Assembly: GCA_947173915.1 (NCBI GenBank)
Contig: CAMWGZ010000022.1
Location: forward strand, 1 to 11,482
DNA from: an uncultured Alistipes sp.
GTDB taxonomy: Bacteria > Bacteroidota > Bacteroidia > Bacteroidales > Rikenellaceae
DNA: 11,482 bases
Direction of reading: 5' to 3'
In this document: positions 7,354 to 11,482 of the stretch, piece after piece
Position numbering within the stretch: position 1 is the stretch's first letter
Layout: every line of letters starts with the position of its first letter
Notes under the pieces: generated by a model
The model's database searches: none
What the model was told of the DNA's origin: nothing
Seen by the model: only the letters and a program-made list of their open reading frames with translations
Translations under genes and position numbers: made by a program

Positions 7354-8280
7354 TTACGCGGCCGGCTCTTTTTTCTCCTGCTGCGCCTCGCGGGACAGCC
7401 GGCGGCAGATCATCGCGCCCGAGAGCAGGAAAAGGGCCAGAACCGCCGCATAGACCGACCAGTAAAGCGCCCCGCCGCCCAGCAGCGAGCGCAGGGTTAC
7501 CTCCTCCAGACCGGCGATGATGAGCAGGAAGGCGACTCCGTTGTTGAGCGCATGGAGCAGAATCGTGGAGAAGATCGAGTCGGTCTCGATGTAGATGAAT
7601 CCCAAGATCAGACCCATCACGAAGGCATTGAACGCCAGGGCCGGATGGCCGTGCAGCACGGCGAAGAAGAGCGCCGGCAGGAAGAGCGCCGCCACCACGC
7701 CGTACCTGGCCCGCACCGATTCGAGAATCACGCCCCGGCAGAGCACCTCCTCGAAAACGGGGGCCATACCCACTACGCACAGCACGGCCCAGAACCCCCG
7801 GCCGTAAACGGACGACGGAGGTGCGGGCAGCAGCGTCATGACCGGTTCGATGACCGCCCCGGCGGCCAGCATCATCACAAGCCCCCAGAGCAGCAGCAGC
7901 GGATCGAGCCCCCGGGCCGAGAAGCGCAGCACCTTGCGCGTTCCGCCGCGCAGCCGGCGATACAACAGCGTGATGGGGATCATCAGCCCCATCGTGCCCA
8001 GATAAACGAACGCATTGAAGCGTCCCGCCGCCACCTGCTGCGCCTGTGTCGCGGCGGCAGCCCCGTCCGCCGTCAGCACCGACAGGTCGCAGCCCGCAAG
8101 CAGGGCGACGAAAAGCGCGCCGAGCTGCAACAGATACCAGATCCCCACCAGCGCCAGCAGATCGATCATCGTCGGGAAGCGCCTCCCGCCCCGAAAGGCG
8201 GGCAGGGAAACGGGAGCGGCGGTTCTCCCGGCATCGGTCTGCGGAACCTCCCCGCTCCGCACGGATTCGTCTTGTTTCAT
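7354..8280 (-). CDS. CPBP family (CAAX protease/bacteriocin-processing, Abi) membrane protein
   Basis: This is a polytopic inner-membrane protein of 308 residues from the ATG at 8280. An in-frame TTG at 8304 could add eight residues, but nothing favours it. The N-terminus (1-35) is polar and cytoplasmic-looking, followed by about eight hydrophobic segments. The three conserved motifs of the CPBP intramembrane metalloprotease family are present: EEVLCR (E177, E178, R182), FxxxH (F206 to H210) and HxxxN (H243 to N247), so the catalytic set looks intact. Characterised relatives include the eukaryotic CAAX prenyl protease Rce1 and bacterial proteins for bacteriocin self-immunity or export; the bacterial substrate here is unknown. 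The gene stands apart from its downstream neighbours by 58 bp and is divergent from parA, with which it shares a 139-bp control region. Family call is strong; role unknown. Confidence 0.92.
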   Translation of the reverse strand: MKQDESVRSGEVPQTDAGRTAAPVSLPAFRGGRRFPTMIDLLALVGIWYLLQLGALFVALLAGCDLSVLTADGAAAATQAQQVAAGRFNAFVYLGTMGLMIPITLLYRRLRGGTRKVLRFSARGLDPLLLLWGLVMMLAAGAVIEPVMTLLPAPPSSVYGRGFWAVLCVVGMAPVFEEVLCRGVILESVRARYGVVAALFLPALFFAVLHGHPALAFNAFVMGLILGFIYIETDSIFSTILLHALNNGVAFLLIIAGLEEVTLRSLLGGGALYWSVYAAVLALFLLSGAMICRRLSREAQQEKKEPAA

Positions 8281-8329
8281 AAAAATACTCTCTCGATTCG
8301 ACAAGGGTCCGAAGACCGTTTCAACGGCT

Positions 8330-8337
8330 CGAAGATA
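8330..8337 (-). promoter_or_regulatory. Possible weak -7 element for the CPBP gene
   Basis: On the minus strand TATCTTCG differs from TAnnTTTG at one position and lies 49 nt before the ATG at 8280. No -33 box is evident. It is the best candidate in the divergent region but could be chance. Confidence 0.25.
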
Positions 8338-8346
8338 GCCATTTTT

Positions 8347-8358
8347 CGGTTACGGTTA
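8347..8358 (+). repeat. Tandem CGGTTA x2 next to the parA -33 element
   Basis: Two abutting copies of CGGTTA overlap the upstream edge of the predicted -33 element. Two copies only, so it may be chance, but the position just above the palindrome makes it a possible extra binding site. Confidence 0.3.
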
Positions 8359-8388
8359 TGGTTTTTCCCGGGAAAATCACTAATTTTG
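8357..8388 (+). promoter_or_regulatory. Predicted parA operon promoter (-33 and -7 elements)
   Basis: The -7 element TAATTTTG at 8381-8388 matches TAnnTTTG exactly. A -33 candidate TATG at 8357-8360 has one mismatch to TTTG and sits 20 nt upstream, the normal Bacteroidota spacing. The transcript would begin near 8394, giving a leader of about 26 nt that ends in an A/T-rich run directly before the ATG at 8420 and has no Shine-Dalgarno sequence. Confidence 0.6.
8363..8376. promoter_or_regulatory. Perfect 14-bp palindrome inside the parA promoter, candidate operator
   Basis: TTTTCCCGGGAAAA is a perfect inverted repeat placed exactly between the predicted -33 and -7 elements, where a bound protein would block RNA polymerase. 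Extended to 16 bases it agrees with the parS consensus TGTTTCACGTGAAACA at 11 positions, but the central CACGTG is CCCGGG. It could be an operator for autoregulation, a diverged ParB site or an unrelated regulator site. Confidence 0.4.
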
Positions 8389-8419
8389 GCCGATTATAAC
8401 CCCGTATAAAAAAGATAAC

Positions 8420-9220
8420 ATGGCAAAGGTCATCGCATTGGCCAATCAAAAGGGCGGAGTGGGCAAAACCACCACCGCCATCAATCTCTCCGCGTCGCTC
8501 GCGCTGCTGGGCAAGAAGGTGCTCCTGCTCGACGCGGACCCGCAGGCCAACGCCACCTCCGGCCTGGGCTTCGACATAAACGGTGCCGGCATCTACGAAT
8601 GTATCTCGGGCGAGAAGAGCGCCGACGAGGTTATCCTGAAAAGCTCCGATCTGAAAAACCTGTGGGTGCTCCCCTCGTCGATCGACCTGGTGGCGGCCGA
8701 CACCGAGCTTCCGAAGATGGAGGAGGGCCACTTCGTGATGCGGCGCATCGTGGAATCCATCCGCGACCGCTTCGACTACATTCTGATCGACTGCTCGCCC
8801 TCGCTGGGCTACACGACGGTCAATATCCTCACGGCGGCCGATACGGTGCTCATCCCCGTGCAGTGCGAGTACCTGGCCCTCGAAGGGCTTTCGAAACTGC
8901 TCAACACCATCCGCATCGTCAGGAACGGCCTCAACCCCGCGCTCGAAATCGAAGGGTTCGTACTGACGATGTACATGCGCAACCGGCTCAACAACCAGGT
9001 GGTCGCCGAAGTGCGCGACCACTTCGGCCCGCTGGCCTTCGACACAATAATCCAACGCAATATCCGTTTGGGTGAAGCCCCCTCGCACGGCAAACCGGTC
9101 ATCCTTTACGATGCCTCCGCCGTCGGATCGGCCAACTACCTCACGCTGGCCAAAGAGCTTCTCAAACGCAACCGCAAGAACAGCTGCAAAGCAGAAAAAG
9201 AAGAAACGACCATATTATGA
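8420..9220 (+). CDS. parA: Chromosome-partitioning ATPase ParA/Soj
   Basis: This 266-residue protein has the deviant Walker A motif KGGVGKTTTA (11-20) with the signature Lys11, the Walker A' motif DADPQAN (38-44) and a Walker B ending in ILID (121-124). It lacks the N-terminal helix-turn-helix extension of plasmid type Ia ParA proteins and so matches the short chromosomal Soj type. ParA binds the nucleoid as an ATP dimer, and ParB-parS complexes stimulate its ATPase to drive origin segregation; Soj proteins in some bacteria also act on DnaA. Its stop overlaps the parB start as ATGA, so the two are probably translated together. A predicted promoter and a palindrome lie immediately upstream. 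Annotation is firm. Confidence 0.97.
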   Translation: MAKVIALANQKGGVGKTTTAINLSASLALLGKKVLLLDADPQANATSGLGFDINGAGIYECISGEKSADEVILKSSDLKNLWVLPSSIDLVAADTELPKMEEGHFVMRRIVESIRDRFDYILIDCSPSLGYTTVNILTAADTVLIPVQCEYLALEGLSKLLNTIRIVRNGLNPALEIEGFVLTMYMRNRLNNQVVAEVRDHFGPLAFDTIIQRNIRLGEAPSHGKPVILYDASAVGSANYLTLAKELLKRNRKNSCKAEKEETTIL

Positions 9221-10113
9221 AACAGAAGGGATTAGGACGCGGACTGGATGCCATCTTCGGCAACGAGCACCGCGACGCGAAACTCAGGCCGATGTCCGAA
9301 ATGGGCGAAATCCCCGTCCGGGAGATATTCTCCAACCCGACGCAGCCCCGCACGGAATTCGACCAGGAGGCGCTCGAAGAGCTGACCGACTCGATCCGCG
9401 CACTGGGCGTGATCCAGCCCATCACGGTAAAGCGCGCAGGCGACGGACGCTACCTGATCATCAGCGGCGAGAGGCGCTGGCGCGCAGCGCAGCGCGCCGG
9501 GCTGGAGTCGCTGCCCGCCTATATCCGCGAAGTCGATGACCAGAACCTGCACGCGATGGCGCTGGTCGAGAACATACAGCGCGAGGACCTCAACGCCATC
9601 GAGATCGCCCTGGGCATGCAGCGGCTTCTGGAGGAGTGCGGACTCACACAGGAGGCCCTCTCGGAGAAGGTCGGCAAGAAGCGCTCGACCGTCTCGAACT
9701 ACATGCGGCTGCTCAAGCTCCCCGCCCAGGTGCAGCTCGCCCTCAAGGAGGGGCTCATCTCGATGGGACACGCCAAGGCGATCGCCGGCGTTCCCGAGGA
9801 GCGGCAGCTGCGGCTGCTGAAAAAATGCGTACAGAAAGAGCTGTCCGTGCGCCAGATCGAACAGCTCGCCCGCACGATCTCCGAACCGCCCGCACAGCCC
9901 GCCGCACCGGCCGAGGAGGAGTACCCCGAATCGTACGCCCGTCTGGTCGAGCAGCTCGAAAAGCTCTTTTCCCAGGAGATCAGCATCAAACGTTCGAAAA
10001 ACGGCGGCGGACGCATCGTAATCGAATTCGCCGACGACCGGGATATCGAATCGTTCCTCGAACGGTTCGAGGCGAAGAACGCCCCCTCCGAAACCCTTCC
10101 CCGCCGCTCATGA
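9217..10113 (+). CDS. parB: Chromosome-partitioning protein ParB/Spo0J
   Basis: The protein has 298 residues. It opens with the ParA-interacting motif KGLGRGLDAIFG (4-15). The ParB/Srx CTPase domain (about 29-120) contains GERRWRA (84-90) and ENIQREDL (118-125), the motifs that bind CTP and let ParB close into a sliding clamp. A helix-turn-helix for parS recognition follows (about 143-165, TQEAL then RSTVSNYMRLL). After a Pro/Ala-rich linker (222-235) comes the C-terminal dimerisation domain (about 238-286). The start overlaps parA and the stop overlaps the next gene, both as ATGA. No perfect parS site was found in this window, so the cognate site presumably lies elsewhere near the origin. 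Annotation is firm. Confidence 0.97.
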   Translation: MKQKGLGRGLDAIFGNEHRDAKLRPMSEMGEIPVREIFSNPTQPRTEFDQEALEELTDSIRALGVIQPITVKRAGDGRYLIISGERRWRAAQRAGLESLPAYIREVDDQNLHAMALVENIQREDLNAIEIALGMQRLLEECGLTQEALSEKVGKKRSTVSNYMRLLKLPAQVQLALKEGLISMGHAKAIAGVPEERQLRLLKKCVQKELSVRQIEQLARTISEPPAQPAAPAEEEYPESYARLVEQLEKLFSQEISIKRSKNGGGRIVIEFADDRDIESFLERFEAKNAPSETLPRRS

Positions 10114-11330
10114 CGCACTTCGGCCCACACCTCCGCCGGCTGCTGCCGGCACTCCTCCTCTCGTGCATCCTCTGCTGCACGGCAGCCGCGCAGCCGCCCG
10201 CCTCGCTGGAGCGCCACCGCGGTGCCCGGACCGTCGTCCGCAGCGGCCTGCTGCCGCGCCCCGACACGCTGGCCCGGCAACAGCCGGCGGATTCGCTCGA
10301 CCTGCCGGATGCGGAGAGCGTGCGCGACTCGCTGAACGCCGCCGCCGGAACGGCGATCGACTCGCTGGCCGCTGCAACCGCCCTCCCCGAGGAGCCGGTC
10401 CTCGGAACGGATTCACTGCCGGGGCTCTCCCAGCCCCCCATGACGGATGCCGCAAGCCGCCGCGAACTCCGCCTCCAGCGCCGCGACACGCTGTCGCTTC
10501 CGGCAATGAGCTGGATTTCGCTGGTCGCGCCCGGATTCGGCCAGATCTACAACAAGCAATACTGGAAGCTGCCGGTCCTCTACGGAACGGTGGGGGCCGG
10601 TCTGACGCTCTTCTTCCACGAAAACAAAAGCTACCGACCGCTCAAAAGGCAGTACGACGCCCTGCTGCTGGAGGGCACCGCCCGCACGGAGGAGCTGAAC
10701 GACATCCAGAGCCGCATGATCCGCAGCAACACCCGCCGGCAGATCTACATGGGTGTCACGCTCGCCTCCTACCTCTACTTCATCGGCGACGCAGCCGTGA
10801 ACTACGCCTATGACACTTCGCCCGTGCGCAAGGCCACGACCCTGGCGACGATCTGCCCCGGTGCGGGCCAGATCTACAACAAGAGCTACTGGAAGCTGCC
10901 GTTCGTGATCGGCGGCCTGGCGACGACCATCTACACGGTCGATTGGAACAACCGGGGCTACCAACGCTTCAAAAGGGCCTACTCGCTGCGCAGCGCCTAC
11001 GACAAGACGCTGCAGGACGCACAACAGCACCCAGAGCTCTACCCCGACGGTCCGGGCGAGTCGAAGGACGAATTCCGGGGACAGTATTCGACCGAGTTCC
11101 TCAAGAACCTGAAGGACAACTACCGGCGTAACCGCGACCTCTGCATCATCATCACGGCGGGCATCTACATCCTGCAGATCATCGACGCGCACGTCGATGC
11201 CCACCTGAAAGACTACGACATCTCCGACGACCTCTCGATGAGCATCTCGCCGGCGATCAACTACACCTATTCTCCCACGGCCGGGGGCCATCGCCCCACC
11301 TTCGGCTTCAACCTCAACATGAACTTCTGA
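10110..11330 (+). CDS. DUF5683-type exported membrane protein with an internal duplication
   Basis: The protein has 406 residues from the ATG at 10110, which overlaps the parB stop as ATGA. The reading frame is open further upstream inside parB, but this ATG is followed directly by a signal peptide (hydrophobic to about residue 24, likely cut after AAA at 25-27). Residues 28-130 are a disordered linker with six Asp-Ser/Thr-Leu tripeptides. The rest holds two related units, about 133-235 and 241-363. Each begins with PGxGQIYNKxYWKLP (141-155 and 250-264), followed by a hydrophobic helix, an N..Y...KR.Y stretch and a second hydrophobic segment after an N-x-R-R sequence. The pattern and the parAB neighbourhood match the Bacteroidota DUF5683 family, whose function is unknown. 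The C-terminus (SPAINYTYSPTAGG to NLNMNF) has the alternating, Phe-final look of an outer-membrane beta strand, but that is speculative. Confidence 0.85.
   Translation: MTHFGPHLRRLLPALLLSCILCCTAAAQPPASLERHRGARTVVRSGLLPRPDTLARQQPADSLDLPDAESVRDSLNAAAGTAIDSLAAATALPEEPVLGTDSLPGLSQPPMTDAASRRELRLQRRDTLSLPAMSWISLVAPGFGQIYNKQYWKLPVLYGTVGAGLTLFFHENKSYRPLKRQYDALLLEGTARTEELNDIQSRMIRSNTRRQIYMGVTLASYLYFIGDAAVNYAYDTSPVRKATTLATICPGAGQIYNKSYWKLPFVIGGLATTIYTVDWNNRGYQRFKRAYSLRSAYDKTLQDAQQHPELYPDGPGESKDEFRGQYSTEFLKNLKDNYRRNRDLCIIITAGIYILQIIDAHVDAHLKDYDISDDLSMSISPAINYTYSPTAGGHRPTFGFNLNMNF
10539..10574 (+). repeat. 36-bp in-frame direct repeat, copy 1
   Basis: This stretch encodes GQIYNKQYWKLP and matches the bases at 10866-10901 at 33 of 36 positions; the three differences fall in or beside a single codon (CAA versus AGC). 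The copies are 327 bp apart, so recombination between them would remove 109 codons without a frameshift. Confidence 0.9.
10866..10901 (+). repeat. 36-bp in-frame direct repeat, copy 2
   Basis: This is the second copy of the repeat at 10539-10574, encoding GQIYNKSYWKLP in the second half of the DUF5683 protein. Confidence 0.9.
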
Positions 11331-11341
11331 TTTTACCGAAC

Positions 11342-11482
11342 ATGCGCAAACTCATTCTCCATACACTGACGCTCTCGCTGCTGCTCTGGTGCGGGACCGC
11401 AGCGGGACAGAGCCGGAAAAAACGCCGCACGGCAAAGAGCACGACGACCGAGCAGCCGGCACCCGCCGTCCAGCTTCCCGCC
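11342..11482 (+). CDS. 5' end of an exported protein, possibly a LysM/lytic transglycosylase (truncated by window)
   Basis: Only the first 47 codons are inside the window. They encode a clear signal peptide (MRKLILHTLTLSLLLWCGTAAG, probable cut before or after Gln23) and then a basic, Thr/Pro-rich stretch (SRKKRRTAKSTTTEQPAP). The ATG is 11 nt after the DUF5683 stop, so it is the fourth gene of the parA operon. In many Bacteroidota a membrane-bound lytic transglycosylase of the MltD type with LysM repeats follows parA-parB-DUF5683; that is the basis for the guess, as nothing in the visible residues proves it. Confidence 0.6.
   Translation, partial: MRKLILHTLTLSLLLWCGTAAGQSRKKRRTAKSTTTEQPAPAVQLPA

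Noticed and set aside
8278..8304. TTG at 8304 as the start of the CPBP gene
   Set aside because: The ATG at 8280 is in frame, begins a typical polar N-terminus, and nothing upstream supports the extra eight residues.
7552..8409. A 285-codon plus-strand open frame over the CPBP gene
   Set aside because: It is antisense to a gene with all three CPBP motifs, and its Gln/His/Arg-rich sequence looks like a composition shadow.
9636..10109. Upstream extension of the DUF5683 frame inside parB
   Set aside because: The frame is open by chance within parB; the ATG at 10110 forms an ATGA overlap and is followed at once by a signal peptide.
10413..11291. A 292-codon minus-strand open frame over the DUF5683 gene
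   Set aside because: It is antisense to a gene with a signal peptide and duplicated motif; the product is Val/Asp/Arg-rich without a family match.

Overview
The window looks like chromosomal housekeeping DNA from a GC-rich member of the Bacteroidota, most likely a Rikenellaceae/Alistipes-type gut bacterium. Three things support this. The gene families are typical of the phylum: an OstA-like protein next to SurA-type chaperones, and a parA-parB-DUF5683 cluster. Starts lack Shine-Dalgarno sequences and often follow A/T-rich leaders. All three promoters I could place carry an exact TAnnTTTG -7 element, the hallmark of the Bacteroidota primary sigma factor. The genus is an inference from composition and family content; I could not run a database search.

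Layout. (1) Bases 1-170 have no assignable gene apart from a promoter. (2) 171-1832 (+) encodes a YidE/AspT-type membrane transporter with two cytoplasmic RCK_C domains. (3) 1829-7295 (-) is a four-gene cassette, read right to left: a SurA-like lipoprotein, a two-parvulin SurA chaperone, a large OstA/LptA-like protein and a Nudix hydrolase. Gaps are 3, 15 and 22 nt, so it is probably one operon for outer-membrane protein and lipopolysaccharide biogenesis with a Nudix enzyme at its end. (4) 7354-8280 (-) encodes a CPBP-family (CAAX protease-like) membrane protein. (5) 8281-8419 is a divergent control region with a parA promoter and a perfect 14-bp palindrome. (6) 8420-11482 (+) is parA, parB, a DUF5683 membrane protein, and the first 47 codons of an exported protein cut by the window edge. 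The first three genes overlap by ATGA stop/start junctions and so are likely translationally coupled.

How the genes fit together. The minus-strand cassette would export and fold outer-membrane proteins and help carry LPS across the periplasm. The plus-strand operon couples chromosome segregation (ParA ATPase, ParB CTPase/DNA clamp) to envelope proteins of unknown or cell-wall function.

No mobile element, CRISPR array, tRNA or rRNA was seen. The window is largely core genome. The points most worth a second look are the roughly 275-residue charged/coiled-coil insertion in the OstA-like protein, the parS-like palindrome inside the parA promoter, the internally duplicated DUF5683 protein with a 36-bp DNA repeat, the complementary loss of catalytic histidines in the two SurA parvulin domains, and a nearly leaderless promoter for the lipoprotein gene.
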